Shown here: in pieces, positions 7,682-18,043 of the stretch | How the letters are laid out: each line of letters starts with the position of its first letter | Numbering within the stretch: the stretch's first letter is position 1 | Translations under genes and position numbers: made by a program | Assembly (NCBI GenBank): GCA_944321925.1 | Contig: CALUND010000001.1 | Location: 1-64,000 of the forward strand | Length of the DNA: 64,000 bases | DNA from: an uncultured Rikenellaceae bacterium | Lineage (GTDB): Bacteria > Bacteroidota > Bacteroidia > Bacteroidales > Rikenellaceae | Direction of reading: 5' to 3' | Notes under the pieces: model-generated | Told to the model about the DNA's origin: nothing | What the model saw: the letters and a program-made list of their open reading frames with translations, nothing else | The model's database searches: none

Positions 7682-8968
7682 ATGAAGAAACTTCTCTGTT
7701 TCCTGTTGTCGTTCTCTGCGTTCACTGGATTCGGGCAAACCTTATCGAATGCGGAGAAGGCCCTTATTTTGGGCAGATTCCAGACGGAAGTCAAATACAA
7801 CTATGCCCAGTTCTCCTCCCTGCCGTTCGACTGGGACAGCCTCTGCCAGGCCTCTTTCCCGGCGTTGATCGAAACCGCCAGCGACGACGAATTCGTGGAT
7901 GCTCTGCAGCGGCTCTGCATGCAACTCAAAGATGGCCACACTAAAATCTTTCGGGGTAACACCGGGGATTCGCGAGATTGGATCAAACCCTTCCCGATGG
8001 TAACCGAGCGTATCGGAGACCGGGTTTTTGTCACCGAAGTGCGCAGTTCGGTCCTGGCCGAGAAGGGCGTGGAGAAAGGCTGCGAAATTCTGGAGATCGA
8101 CGGTGAAGGAGTGCTGGAATACGGCCAGCGGCATGTCGCTTCGCTTCTCTCCTCCTCCACACCGCAATGGACCGAGACCGCCCCTTATTTCGGATTCGAG
8201 TTGACCAAGGCGAAAGGCACCAAGGTGTCGCGCATCACCTTCCGGGGACGAGACGGTAAACGGTTCTCCATAGAGAGTGACCGCAATATGCCGTGGGACA
8301 TTGAACCGGCGTCCAGTTCCGTCATCTCGTTCGAGCTGCTGAAGGACAATGTCGGTTATTTGGCGATCAAATCGTTCTCGGGGGCCAATTACTACCAAAT
8401 ATTCGATGATCTGTACCCAAAGATTCTGGAGACGGACGCGCTGATCATCGACGTACGCAACAACAGCGGAGGTAATTCCGGTTATGCGGACTACATCATC
8501 AGCCATTTTTCGGATAAGCCGATCCGTTTGGGTGCCTGGTGTTCGCCCATGTATATCGCGGCGCATGCTTCGTGGTTTTACAATCCGGCATTTTATCGCA
8601 GCACACCTCTGCCGATCCAACCGGTCCAAAATAAACCCATCTACAAAAAACCGGTGGTGTTGCTGGTCAATGGAGGGACTTTCTCTTCGGCCGAGAATTT
8701 CTGTGTGACCTTCCGCAGCTCCGGTCGCGGGCCGATCATCGGGACTCCGACGGGCGGAAGTACCGGAAATCCCATTGGTATCGATCTCGGATACGGCATA
8801 TACGCTTCCATCTGCACGAAATACGAGTGGGATGCCGATGGCAATGTCTTCATCGGGAAGGGTATTATTCCGGACATCGAGATCGAGCAGCGTGCCAAAC
8901 AGGATGCGATGCAGAAGGATGTCTTTATCGAGAGGGCTTTGCTCGAACTGAAGCGAAGCCGTCGCTGA
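7682..8968 (+). CDS. Secreted S41-family serine peptidase
   Basis: A 428-residue protein starting with a signal peptide (MKKLLCFLLSFSAFTGFGQ), so periplasmic or exported. A degenerate PDZ-like segment lies around 105-200 (VEKGCEILEIDGEGV). The S41 core covers about 220-400, including LIIDVRNNSGG (254-264) and the nucleophile region VLLVNGGTFSSAENF (326-340), where the catalytic Ser is 335 or 336. The family includes tail-specific and tricorn-core-like peptidases; the target is not predictable. A start further upstream at 7643 would spoil the signal peptide, so 7682 is chosen. Confidence 0.85.
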   Translation: MKKLLCFLLSFSAFTGFGQTLSNAEKALILGRFQTEVKYNYAQFSSLPFDWDSLCQASFPALIETASDDEFVDALQRLCMQLKDGHTKIFRGNTGDSRDWIKPFPMVTERIGDRVFVTEVRSSVLAEKGVEKGCEILEIDGEGVLEYGQRHVASLLSSSTPQWTETAPYFGFELTKAKGTKVSRITFRGRDGKRFSIESDRNMPWDIEPASSSVISFELLKDNVGYLAIKSFSGANYYQIFDDLYPKILETDALIIDVRNNSGGNSGYADYIISHFSDKPIRLGAWCSPMYIAAHASWFYNPAFYRSTPLPIQPVQNKPIYKKPVVLLVNGGTFSSAENFCVTFRSSGRGPIIGTPTGGSTGNPIGIDLGYGIYASICTKYEWDADGNVFIGKGIIPDIEIEQRAKQDAMQKDVFIERALLELKRSRR

Positions 8969-9347
8969 TCGCTGCCGTGGAGAGCGTTCTGCATGGAGCG
9001 GTCCCGCTTTCGGAGAGGGCATATCCGGTGAGTAATTGAGTCGAGTCGGAGCAGGATGGCTGACGATGCCCGATCCGCACGTTGTTCAGACAAAAATGGT
9101 TGTCGCAACGGAAAGGGCATCTTGTGAGCCATCGGATATTTGCGAACGAAACCTGATGTCCGAGGTGCGATTCGTCTCCTGCGAGGGCCGAGATCTTCCC
9201 GACGGATGTCACCGCAGGAACCCGAGATGGAACGGTTGTCGGAGGAGTGGTCCGAACGGTTTCCGGTAGCAACAACCTCCGGTATGACATCCCGGCCGTA
9301 CAAGATTCGAAACTTTTGTAAGAGATTGGAAATCTGATCGACAGACT
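8969..9347. other. Intergenic stretch with no recognisable feature
   Basis: I see no credible gene, hairpin or -7 element in these 379 bases between two secreted-enzyme genes. The short open frames here have no recognisable protein features. It may hold an unrecognised regulatory region for the esterase gene. Confidence 0.5.
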
Positions 9348-10214
9348 ATGATGAACCGAACGCCGAAAATTATCTTTACGGTTCTCTTGCTGCTCTTTGC
9401 AACGGGTGTTTCTGCGCAGGAGACTCTCACCGAGACGCTTTGTTCCGCGGGCATCGAACGCACGTATCGGATCTATCTGCCGGCCGATCTGCCCGACGGA
9501 TCCCCCTTGGTTATTGTCCTCCACGGATACGGCGGAGAGGCGAATCCGGACTATTTCGGAATGAATGCCACGGCCGACCGTCACGGATTCGCCGTCTGCT
9601 ACCCGCAGGGTGAACGCGACAGTCGGGGCAAACGGTGCTGGAATGTGGGGTACCCGTTCCAGGCCGACATGAAGATCGACGACATCCGGTTTCTCGAAGA
9701 TCTGATCGGTCATCTGCACCAACGTTACGGGCTCAGCAATCGCAACGTTTTCTGTACGGGCATGTCCAACGGAGGAGACATGTGTTACATGCTCGCCTCA
9801 CAGCGTCCGGAACTTTTCGCCGCACTGGGGCCCGTAGCGGGATTCATGTCGGTTGCGATTCTGCGCGCTGACAATAATCCGCACGCGATTCCGCTCTTCG
9901 AAATTCACGGAACGGCCGATCGTACGACACATTGGGACGGCGATCTGACCAACAAAGATGGATGGGGCGCCTATCTTCCGATTCCGATGGCAGTCGGATA
10001 TTGGGCGGCAAAGAACAAATGCCTCGAACACCGCATCGACACCCTGCCTCGTGGCGCCGACGGCCTGCAGGTGATTGCCCATCGCTACACGGACGGAACC
10101 CATGGCAACGAAGTGTGGCTTTACGAGACCCTCGGCGGCAAACATTCGTGGCGGGAGACAGGTGTCGACACCTGCGAGGAGTTGTGGCGCTTTTTCAGCC
10201 GTTACATACGATAG
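9348..10214 (+). CDS. Secreted alpha/beta-hydrolase esterase (CE1/LpqC-like)
   Basis: A 288-residue exported protein with a signal peptide at 1-23 (ends VSAQ). The alpha/beta-hydrolase core has the oxyanion segment VLHGYGG (57-63), nucleophile elbow GMSNGG with Ser140, a late Asp in HGTADRTTHW and the catalytic His in GGKHSW near the C-terminus. This arrangement matches polyhydroxybutyrate depolymerase-like and feruloyl/acetyl-xylan esterases of carbohydrate esterase family 1. In a gut-type Bacteroidete a role in deacylating plant polysaccharides is plausible but not shown. No polysaccharide-utilisation genes flank it. The ATG at 9348 is followed by a second at 9351. Confidence 0.85.
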   Translation: MMNRTPKIIFTVLLLLFATGVSAQETLTETLCSAGIERTYRIYLPADLPDGSPLVIVLHGYGGEANPDYFGMNATADRHGFAVCYPQGERDSRGKRCWNVGYPFQADMKIDDIRFLEDLIGHLHQRYGLSNRNVFCTGMSNGGDMCYMLASQRPELFAALGPVAGFMSVAILRADNNPHAIPLFEIHGTADRTTHWDGDLTNKDGWGAYLPIPMAVGYWAAKNKCLEHRIDTLPRGADGLQVIAHRYTDGTHGNEVWLYETLGGKHSWRETGVDTCEELWRFFSRYIR

Positions 10215-10451
10215 AGCTCGGGACGAAGAGAGGATTCTTACGAAATATTCCGAGGCTGGAGAGGAGAATCGCAACGCATGCCCTTCCCCTGTCAAAAACC
10301 TGGATTTCATGGAAGCAGAGACTGCCCGCGCTATGACGAGCCGTTCCTCTTGCGAATGGATCCATCTGCCAACGAATCATGCGATATCCGACACAGGATG
10401 CCGGGCGATTCCCTCCACCCGTACCATGCCGGAAGCAGATGAACCGACCGG

Positions 10452-11474
10452 CTAAAGCTCTTCCAAACGGGCTACAGGAGCCAGATCGAGGGGTGCGAAC
10501 TCGCCTCGCAGATAACGGTAATAGCCTACCATGGCGATCATGGCAGCGTTGTCGGTGGTGAATTTCAGCTCCGGCAGGAAGACGCGCCAGCCGCGTCGCC
10601 GACCCTCCTCTTCCACGGCTTTGCGAAGTCCCGAATTGGCCGATACGCCACCGGCAATCGCAATGTCGCGAATCTTATACTCTTTGGCAGCGCGAATCAG
10701 TTTGGCAAGCAGGATGTCGATAATGGTCCGTTGCAGCGAAGCGCAGAGATCGGCCTTGTTTTCTTCGATGAAACGGGGATTCTCCGCCATCCGGTCGCGG
10801 ACGAAGTAGAGAAACGAGGTTTTCAGTCCGCTGAAGCTGTAGTCGTAGCCGTCGACCTGCGGTTTGGCGAACCGGAAAGCCTTGGGATCGCCCTGGGCCG
10901 CCAGCCGGTCGATCACCGGACCTCCGGGATAGGGAAGTCCCATGATTTTCGCACACTTGTCGAACGCCTCTCCGGCCGCATCGTCGATCGTCGTACCGAT
11001 GATCTCCATCTCGAGCGGTCCGGTCACCCGGGCGATCTGGCTGTGGCCGCCCGAAACGAGCAGACAAAGAAACGGATAACCCGGATGAGGCAGTTGCCGG
11101 TCGGGCAGATCGATGAAATGGGAGAAGATATGCCCCTGCAAATGGTTGACCTCCACCATCGGAATCTCTTTCGCCAACGCCAGTCCCTTGGCAAAGGAGA
11201 CCCCCACCAGAAGGGATCCGAGCAGTCCCGGTCCACGCGTGAAGGCGATGGCATCGATATTGTCTACGGTAATTCCTGCCTCTCGAATCGCCGTGTCGAC
11301 CACCGGCACGATGTTTTGCTGATGGGCTCGCGAAGCGAGTTCCGGAATGACACCGCCGTATTTCACATGTACGGCTTGCGAAGCGATGACGTTCGACAGC
11401 AGGACCCCGTCGCGAAGAACGGCGGCCGAGGTGTCGTCGCAGGAAGATTCGATGCCCAGAATGGTGATATCCAT
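10452..11474 (-). CDS. tsaD: tRNA N6-threonylcarbamoyladenosine transferase
   Basis: TsaD (Kae1/YgjD) transfers the threonylcarbamoyl group to A37 of ANN-decoding tRNAs in the cytosol, working with TsaB, TsaE and TsaC. The protein opens with MDITILGIESSCDDTSAAV, has the metal-binding HxxxH (NHLQGH) and ends with AGGVSANSGLR and the ASKHA nucleotide-binding elements. The ATG at 11472-11474 is chosen; a GTG seven codons upstream (11495) is less likely. It is divergent from tamB. No terminator is visible downstream; 10215-10451 holds nothing I recognise. Confidence 0.95.
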   Translation of the reverse strand: MDITILGIESSCDDTSAAVLRDGVLLSNVIASQAVHVKYGGVIPELASRAHQQNIVPVVDTAIREAGITVDNIDAIAFTRGPGLLGSLLVGVSFAKGLALAKEIPMVEVNHLQGHIFSHFIDLPDRQLPHPGYPFLCLLVSGGHSQIARVTGPLEMEIIGTTIDDAAGEAFDKCAKIMGLPYPGGPVIDRLAAQGDPKAFRFAKPQVDGYDYSFSGLKTSFLYFVRDRMAENPRFIEENKADLCASLQRTIIDILLAKLIRAAKEYKIRDIAIAGGVSANSGLRKAVEEEGRRRGWRVFLPELKFTTDNAAMIAMVGYYRYLRGEFAPLDLAPVARLEEL

Positions 11475-11505
11475 GTTTTCGTTTTTATTTACCACGGAAT
11501 TTGCC

Positions 11506-11513
11506 TAAATTTG
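11506..11513 (+). promoter_or_regulatory. -7 element for the tamB operon
   Basis: TAAATTTG, 32 bases before the tamB ATG in the tsaD/tamB divergent gap. No clear -33. Confidence 0.6.
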
Positions 11514-11545
11514 TAGGTTATTTTATTCCTCGATCCGCTTAACGG

Positions 11546-14500
11546 ATGAGCAAAGTTATAAAAATATCCGCAGCAATCGTATCGGCGCTCGTTTTATTGT
11601 CGATCTTGTTGCCGTTCACGCTGTCGCTTCTGCTCACCGTGCCGGCCGTACAGAATTTTGCCGTTCACCGGGCAGCCCGCTTTGCCTCCGAAAAGTTGGG
11701 AACAACAATCTCCATGGATCGCATTCGGATCCGGCTTATTAATCGGGTGGTCGTGGAGGGATTCTACGTGGAGGGACTCGATGGCGACACGTTGCTGTAT
11801 GCCGGTCGGCTCCGGGCTCCCATCCGTTCGATCGGACTTTTCGGGACTCCGCTCGCTTTCGGCAATGTGGTACTCGACGACGCGCAATTCTGGTTGCGGG
11901 CCGACTCGGCCGGAAACATCAATGTCAAGACACTGATCGAGAAAATCCGCGGCGGCCGGCCCAAGAATCCGAACAAAAATTTCACGCTCCGTTTTGGCGG
12001 AATCCGAGCCCATAATCTTACGTATGGCATGCGGCTCGTTCCACGGCCTGTCAAAGGAGATATCGATTTCACCAACCTCACGTTGCGCAATTCGGAGATC
12101 GATATCGGCGGTATGGCCATCGTCGGCGACAGCATCCATATCAATCTCCGGAAACTCTCTTTCGAAGAGAGCAGCGGATTCCGGATGGAACGGCTCTCCG
12201 CTCATGAACTCATTGTCGAAAACGGGCATATATTACTCAACGAAACCGAGATCGTAACGCCCGATTCGCGGCTTTCGCTGCCCTACATCCATCTCATCGG
12301 AGAAGATTGGAGCGATTTCAAGGAGTTCGCGGAACGGGTCGATATGGAGATCGCTTCGGACGCCTCGACTCTCTCCTGTGAAACATTGGGATGGTTCGTT
12401 CCGTTTTTCCGGAATAAGAAACTGACGTTTCACGATCTGACTTTCCGCACCTCAGGACCGCTCAGCTCCTTTCGTGGAGACATAGCCGATCTGCAGACAG
12501 GAAATGCGACATCGCTTGCGCTCGTCTTCTCCTCGACCGGACTTCCCGCAATCGAAAAGACGAAATTCGACGTGCGGATCGAGCGGCTCAAGACGCAGGC
12601 CGCCGATCTGTCGAAAATCATCGGAGCGTTCTCGACGAAACCGCTTCCCATACAGACACGAAGAATGATCGCCCGCCTGGGACCGATCGCCGTCAACGGC
12701 AGTTTCAATGGCCGACTCTCCGCATTCGATGCGGCGGCCGTGGTGCAAACTCTGGCCGGCCGAGTCGATGCGCAGATGGCCGTTCATCCTGCTTCCCGCG
12801 GACAATCCGACATCAACGGCCGCATCTTTACCTCGTCGTTCGATCTGGGTCGCCTGCTCGATAATCCGAAACTCCATAATACCAGCCTCACGCTTTCGGT
12901 CGACGGAACAACGAAGAGCGACGCACATATCGATGCCCAGGTACGCGGAGAGATCGCCGCGTTGGGATTCAACGGATACGACTATAGCGGAATACATCTC
13001 GACGGAAGGCTTTCCGATCGCCGTTTCGACGGTATCGTCTCTTCGTCCGACCCCAATTTCAATTTCGATTTTCGAGGGACACTCGATTTCAACGAGAAGA
13101 TTCCCGACTACGACTTTGCGCTGAAACTCTACGAGGCAAACCTTGTGCGACTCGGGTTCAATCAACGGGACTCCCTGTCGCAACTCAGTCTGGGGGTTGT
13201 GGCACATGCCAGCGGTATCTCGATGGACGATCTCAACGGACAGATTGCGATCAACGATCTGGTTTATCGATACAATGCCGACACACTCCGCTCTCCCCGA
13301 ATTCTGCTCGAAGGACAAAACAGCGACGAGAGCAAATCGTTGGCACTCTCATCCTCTTTCCTCGATGCGGAATTCAAAAGCCGGTTGAGTTATCGTTACA
13401 TGTACTCCTACCTGCGCCATTTCCTGCGAAATTATCTTCCTATACTCTACGAAAAACCGGGTAAAGAACCGCCTGCCCGTATGACTGCAGCGGGGAACGA
13501 TGCCAATGCCTATTCGTTGCTCAAGATCCAGGTCAAGGACGTCAATCCGATTCTTGGGGCGATCGCCGAAGGCATGCAGGTGGCCGAAGGGACGAATCTT
13601 TCGTTTCTGTTCAACCCCGAAGCGGAACATTTTTCGCTTTCGGCCAAGTCGGACTTCATCGAATACCACAACCTGCTGGTTACGCACATCAACGTGAACA
13701 GCAACAATGCCGGCGATTCGCTGGCACTCTATGTCAACGCCGAGGATTTCTACGCAGGTAATTTCTATATGCCCAACTTGGCGTTGCAGGGCGGAGCCAG
13801 AGGCGGAAGAGCCACACTCTCGACCCGCCTCTCGAATCCCAAAGAGGATTTTTCTGCGCTTCTCGGCCTTGTCGTCGATATGCGTCAGAATGAGGAGACC
13901 GGTTTGCCCCAACTGCGCATCCGTTTCACCCCTTCCCATTTCAGTCAGGGGCGGCGGACCTGGTACGTCGGAGCGAGAGATATCCTCTACGACAGTACGC
14001 AGGTCGTGGTCGATCGGTTTATCGTCACCTCCGAGGGACAGGAGCTCTCCGTGAACGGCATCGCCTCCCGAAGCAGGGAGGATACGATGCATATTTCGCT
14101 CGTCAATTTCGATGTTTCGCCCCTGCTCAAGGCAACCGAACGAATGGGTTATCAGGTGGAAGCGGTGATGAACGGCCATGTCGATCTCGTGTCGGCCCTC
14201 GACGACGGCCTGATGAATGCCTGGGTCTCTACGGACAACCTGTTTGTCAACGGCAAACCGGCAGCTCCGCTGCTTTTCGAAAGCAACTGGGATTTCCAGA
14301 CGGAGCGGGTGCGTTTCGATCTGGAAAACCGACGGAAAAAACAGGAGATCGTGAAGGGCTTTTTCAGTCCGCGCGACGGTCGTTTCCTGGCCGAAGCAGC
14401 CGTCGACAGCATCGACCTGTCGTTGCTCGATCCGATTCTCGGCACGGTCATCGACAGCACGAAGGGCTATGCCGACGCCCGTCTGCAACTGACCGGAACC

Positions 14501-16135
14501 ATGAAAGCCGCACGAATCAACGGAACGATCAAAGCCTCCCGATTGGAGACAACCGTGCTCTTCAACAACGTGGTTTATGCACTCGACAGTGCGGTGATCG
14601 ATGTGAAAGACAATCGGTTGAAATTACGGCCCAATTTCGTGCGGGATCCGGAGGGGCATCGGGCCGACATCGATTTGACCGTCGATTTGAACCATTTGAA
14701 AAACATCCTGTTCGATGTGCGGCTCAAACCCGATAACATGCTCGTTCTCAATACGACGGAGGAGGACAACGACACGTTCTACGGGAAAGTGTATGCCAGC
14801 GGTCTCGCTACGATTCACGGCGATCGCCTCGGAACGACCATGAACATTGCGGCCACCACGAACGATCATTCGATTTTCTATCTGCCGCTGGGCGGAAAAT
14901 CCGACATCGTTCAGGCCGATTGGATCGTTTTCCGCGACCTTTCGGAGCGACCCGACACCTTGAGTGCCGTGGAGCGTAAAAAACTGATGTTCGAGAGACG
15001 CAACCGCATGAAGGGCAATAAGGGAACATCGTCGTTCTCGCTCAACATGACGGTGAACGTAACGCCTGCCGCCGAATTCCAACTGGTGACCGATCCGTCG
15101 ATGGGTGATGGCATCCGGGGCAGGGGACAAGGGACGATCAACATCCACCTCAATCCGCAAAACAACGAGTTCTCCATGTACGGCGATTGCGAGATTACGG
15201 AGGGAAGTTACATGTTCTCGCTCCAAAACATCGTTACCAAACGGTTTACGATCGGTTCCGGAAGTACGATCACCTGGACAGGGCAACCGGAAAACGCCCT
15301 GCTGAACATGACGGCCATCTATCGCCTCAAAACGTCGCTCGCTCCCCTGATCAACAGCTCCGACGCCTATACGCGGGCAACCTCCGTGGATTGTATTCTC
15401 CGACTGAGCGGACGTCTCTCGCAGCCGGATATCTCGTTCGACATCCAACTCCCCAATGCCGATACGGAGGCCCAAAGCATCGTCGCGAATCTGCTCAATA
15501 CGCAGGAGTCGATGACGACCCAATTCTTCTGGTTGTTGGCTTTCGGCAGTTTCTATTCCGAAACAGGAAGCACCGGAACCAACGTCGGCACATCGGGAAC
15601 CAGTGCGATGGGCTTCGAAATGCTCTCCAACACCATCAGCAACTGGCTATCCAACAACGATTTCAATGTGATGTTGCGCTACATTCCCTCCAACGAGATG
15701 TCGGGCGATGAGTTCGATTTCGGTTTTTCGAAAGGATTGGTGGGTAACCGGCTTTTCCTGGAGATCGAAGGCAATTACGTGTCCGACCGTGAAGCCACCG
15801 GTGTAAGCAGCAATGCCAGCAACCTTTCGGGCGACTTTTATCTCACCTGGTTGATCGATCGACAGGGGAATCTGAAACTGAAAGTTTTTTCGCAGACAAT
15901 CGATCGTTGGGATGAGAACCAGGGCCTTCAGGAGAGCGGTATCGGCATCTATTACAAAAAAGATTTCAACACCTTCGGCGATGTGGTGCGTGGAATTAAA
16001 GAGAGATTTGCTAACTTTGGCAAGCGGAAACGGGAACGTCGCGCCCAAAAAGAGGCTGAAAAAGCGGCACAAAATACCTCGGCTGCAAATCAATCTCCAA
16101 TGGAACAACCCGGAGCCGAAGACACAACCCATTGA
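11546..16135 (+). CDS. tamB: TamB-family (DUF490) envelope-spanning protein
   Basis: A 1529-residue member of the TamB/AsmA-like superfamily of bridge proteins implicated in outer-membrane protein assembly and lipid transport. A single N-terminal membrane anchor lies at about 5-35 (ISAAIVSALVLLSILLPF), followed by a very long beta-rich periplasmic region. The C-terminal DUF490/TamB domain covers about 1150-1470 (GRGQGTINIHL, MYGDCEITEGSYMFSL). The end is low-complexity and basic (KRERRAQKEAEKAAQ). It heads an operon with exbB 28 bases downstream. TamA is not in the window; Bacteroidetes TamB usually pairs with a BamA-like protein encoded elsewhere. Confidence 0.9.
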   Translation: MSKVIKISAAIVSALVLLSILLPFTLSLLLTVPAVQNFAVHRAARFASEKLGTTISMDRIRIRLINRVVVEGFYVEGLDGDTLLYAGRLRAPIRSIGLFGTPLAFGNVVLDDAQFWLRADSAGNINVKTLIEKIRGGRPKNPNKNFTLRFGGIRAHNLTYGMRLVPRPVKGDIDFTNLTLRNSEIDIGGMAIVGDSIHINLRKLSFEESSGFRMERLSAHELIVENGHILLNETEIVTPDSRLSLPYIHLIGEDWSDFKEFAERVDMEIASDASTLSCETLGWFVPFFRNKKLTFHDLTFRTSGPLSSFRGDIADLQTGNATSLALVFSSTGLPAIEKTKFDVRIERLKTQAADLSKIIGAFSTKPLPIQTRRMIARLGPIAVNGSFNGRLSAFDAAAVVQTLAGRVDAQMAVHPASRGQSDINGRIFTSSFDLGRLLDNPKLHNTSLTLSVDGTTKSDAHIDAQVRGEIAALGFNGYDYSGIHLDGRLSDRRFDGIVSSSDPNFNFDFRGTLDFNEKIPDYDFALKLYEANLVRLGFNQRDSLSQLSLGVVAHASGISMDDLNGQIAINDLVYRYNADTLRSPRILLEGQNSDESKSLALSSSFLDAEFKSRLSYRYMYSYLRHFLRNYLPILYEKPGKEPPARMTAAGNDANAYSLLKIQVKDVNPILGAIAEGMQVAEGTNLSFLFNPEAEHFSLSAKSDFIEYHNLLVTHINVNSNNAGDSLALYVNAEDFYAGNFYMPNLALQGGARGGRATLSTRLSNPKEDFSALLGLVVDMRQNEETGLPQLRIRFTPSHFSQGRRTWYVGARDILYDSTQVVVDRFIVTSEGQELSVNGIASRSREDTMHISLVNFDVSPLLKATERMGYQVEAVMNGHVDLVSALDDGLMNAWVSTDNLFVNGKPAAPLLFESNWDFQTERVRFDLENRRKKQEIVKGFFSPRDGRFLAEAAVDSIDLSLLDPILGTVIDSTKGYADARLQLTGTMKAARINGTIKASRLETTVLFNNVVYALDSAVIDVKDNRLKLRPNFVRDPEGHRADIDLTVDLNHLKNILFDVRLKPDNMLVLNTTEEDNDTFYGKVYASGLATIHGDRLGTTMNIAATTNDHSIFYLPLGGKSDIVQADWIVFRDLSERPDTLSAVERKKLMFERRNRMKGNKGTSSFSLNMTVNVTPAAEFQLVTDPSMGDGIRGRGQGTINIHLNPQNNEFSMYGDCEITEGSYMFSLQNIVTKRFTIGSGSTITWTGQPENALLNMTAIYRLKTSLAPLINSSDAYTRATSVDCILRLSGRLSQPDISFDIQLPNADTEAQSIVANLLNTQESMTTQFFWLLAFGSFYSETGSTGTNVGTSGTSAMGFEMLSNTISNWLSNNDFNVMLRYIPSNEMSGDEFDFGFSKGLVGNRLFLEIEGNYVSDREATGVSSNASNLSGDFYLTWLIDRQGNLKLKVFSQTIDRWDENQGLQESGIGIYYKKDFNTFGDVVRGIKERFANFGKRKRERRAQKEAEKAAQNTSAANQSPMEQPGAEDTTH

Positions 16136-16163
16136 ATTAAAAAACTTTATATAAAAACAAATT

Positions 16164-16856
16164 ATGATTCTATTTTTGCAGGCCGCTGACACTGCGGCGA
16201 TGTTGACCGATGCAATGGACGCTACGAGCAAATCGATGAGTTTGTGGGAACTCTTTCTTGCGGGAGGTTGGTTGATGTGGGTGTTGCTGATTCTGGGCGG
16301 CATCACCGTATTCATCTTCGTCGAGCGTTTCATGGCCATCCGCAAGGCTTCGGTCATGGATATGAATTTCATGAATCGCATCCGCGACAAGATCGCTGAG
16401 GGCAAAATCGCTTCTGCCGTCGAATCGTGCCGTCGAACCAACACGCCGATCGCCCGCATGATCGAAAAAGGTATCGAACGAATCGGTCGTCCCATGAATG
16501 ATGTGCAGAATGCCATCGAAAATGCCGCAAACCTCGAGGTGTCGAAACTGGAGAACGGACTGCCCTACCTGGCCATGATCGCCGGCGGAGCCCCGATGAT
16601 CGGTTTCCTCGGTACGGTAATCGGTATGGTGCAGGCCTTCATGTCGATGGAAAGTGCGGGCAGTACGGTCGACATGAGCATTCTGGCCGGAGGTATGTAT
16701 GTGGCGATGCTTACCACCGTAGCCGGTCTGATCGTCGGTATCCCGGCCTATTTCGGTTACAACTATCTCGTGGCACGAATCGAGAAACTGGTCTTCCAGA
16801 TGGAGGCCAACTCGATTGCCTTTATGGATATCCTCAACGAACCGGTGGAGAAATAG
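16164..16856 (+). CDS. exbB: MotA/TolQ/ExbB proton-channel protein
   Basis: A 230-residue inner-membrane protein that forms the proton channel with ExbD. There are three membrane segments, at about 30-52, 125-150 and 170-195. The family segment GGAPMIGFLGTVIGM lies near 145-160. It sits between tamB and exbD (4-base gap to exbD), so the three should be made together. It uses proton motive force to drive a periplasm-spanning partner, here most likely the TonB-like protein two genes on. Confidence 0.93.
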   Translation: MILFLQAADTAAMLTDAMDATSKSMSLWELFLAGGWLMWVLLILGGITVFIFVERFMAIRKASVMDMNFMNRIRDKIAEGKIASAVESCRRTNTPIARMIEKGIERIGRPMNDVQNAIENAANLEVSKLENGLPYLAMIAGGAPMIGFLGTVIGMVQAFMSMESAGSTVDMSILAGGMYVAMLTTVAGLIVGIPAYFGYNYLVARIEKLVFQMEANSIAFMDILNEPVEK

Positions 16857-16860
16857 AACT

Positions 16861-17253
16861 ATGGCTATCAAGAGAGGATCGAAAGTAGACAAGTCGTTCA
16901 GCGCAGCGTCCATGACGGACCTCATGTTCCTGCTGCTGATCTTCATGCTGCTGGCCACGACGCTCATCAATCCCAATGCACTGAAACTCGTGCTGCCGAA
17001 GAGCGCCAACCAGATCAAGGAGAAACCCTACACGACGGTCTCCATTACACGCGACCTGCGTTATTACGTGGAGACGGAACCGGTGGAGTTCGAAGAGCTG
17101 GAGAGCGTATTGCAGACGCGATTGGCCGGCAAGGAGAGCCCGATGATCTCACTCCATGTCGACGAAACCGTCCCCATGAAGGAGGCGGTGAAGGTGATGA
17201 ACATCGCCATGGATAACAACTATAAGCTGATTCTGGCCACAAGGCCCAAATAA
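16861..17253 (+). CDS. exbD: ExbD/TolR biopolymer transport protein
   Basis: A 130-residue protein with one membrane helix at about 20-42. The proton-path Asp of the family is D20 in SMTDLMFLLLIFML. A periplasmic domain follows. The start is the ATG at 16861, right after the exbB stop; the longer open frame upstream lies within exbB. It pairs with ExbB in the stator complex. Confidence 0.93.
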   Translation: MAIKRGSKVDKSFSAASMTDLMFLLLIFMLLATTLINPNALKLVLPKSANQIKEKPYTTVSITRDLRYYVETEPVEFEELESVLQTRLAGKESPMISLHVDETVPMKEAVKVMNIAMDNNYKLILATRPK

Positions 17254-17261
17254 ACATTCCG

Positions 17262-18032
17262 ATGTACTATTACGAGCCGGACGATCATCGAAACAAGCGG
17301 ACAGGCATCATCGCCGCGGTGGCATACGTCGCCGTGTGGGGTGTGTTGATGCTTTTCGCTTCGTGGAAGGTCGAGATTCCCCAGTCCGATGAGGGCATCC
17401 TCATCAACTTCGGCAATACGCAGCAGGCCGGGGGAAAAACCGATCTGGCTCTTAACGACCGCAGCGATCGGCTCGCAGCGCCGCAACCTACCCGCAAACT
17501 GGACGAGGAGGAGGTCCTGACCAGCAAAGCGGAAGATGCGCCTGCCGTGGTGGAGACCAAGAAACCGCAAAAGACCGAACCGAAACCGGAACAGGAGAAG
17601 CCCAAGCCGCGCGAAGTGAACCGCAAAGCCCTTTTCCCGGGTCGTACGGTAGGTAGCCAGTCGGCTTCGGAAGGTACCTCGGAGGGAAAAGGCAACGAGG
17701 GTCAGGAGAGCGGAGCTCCCGATGGCGCGCATGCCGAAGGGGGCGGAGTCGGCACTTCCGGCCACTCGTTCGATCTTTCGGGCCGCTACCTGGTGGGGTC
17801 GCTTCCCGTGCCGGAGTACAATGCCAATGAACAGGGACGCGTCGTAGTGCAGATTACCGTGAACAGGGAAGGGCGGGTAACCTCGGCCTCCTATCGGCAA
17901 CAAGGCTCGACCACCAACCGAAGCGAATTGGTCAATGCTGCGCTCAAGGCCGCCCGACAGGCTCGATTTACCGTCAGCGAGACGAGCGACGTACAAACCG
18001 GTACGATTACCTACATTTTCAAACTCCATTGA
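17262..18032 (+). CDS. TonB/TolA-like energy transducer
   Basis: A 256-residue protein with a short cytosolic N-terminus, one membrane helix (about 17-34) and a proline/lysine/glutamate-rich periplasmic linker (about 85-125) with repeated PKPEQEKPKP-type blocks. A Gly/Ser-rich stretch follows, then a TonB C-terminal fold (about 180-256, including AALKAARQARF). It is 8 bases after exbD and so likely the energised partner of this ExbB/ExbD pair. Whether it touches TonB-dependent receptors or acts in a TolA-like way is open. Confidence 0.85.
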   Translation: MYYYEPDDHRNKRTGIIAAVAYVAVWGVLMLFASWKVEIPQSDEGILINFGNTQQAGGKTDLALNDRSDRLAAPQPTRKLDEEEVLTSKAEDAPAVVETKKPQKTEPKPEQEKPKPREVNRKALFPGRTVGSQSASEGTSEGKGNEGQESGAPDGAHAEGGGVGTSGHSFDLSGRYLVGSLPVPEYNANEQGRVVVQITVNREGRVTSASYRQQGSTTNRSELVNAALKAARQARFTVSETSDVQTGTITYIFKLH

Positions 18033-18043
18033 AAAAGAATGCC

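Noticed and set aside
8925..9722. Minus-strand frame covering the empty gap before the esterase
   Set aside because: It overlaps two good + strand genes and shows no domain or signal peptide.
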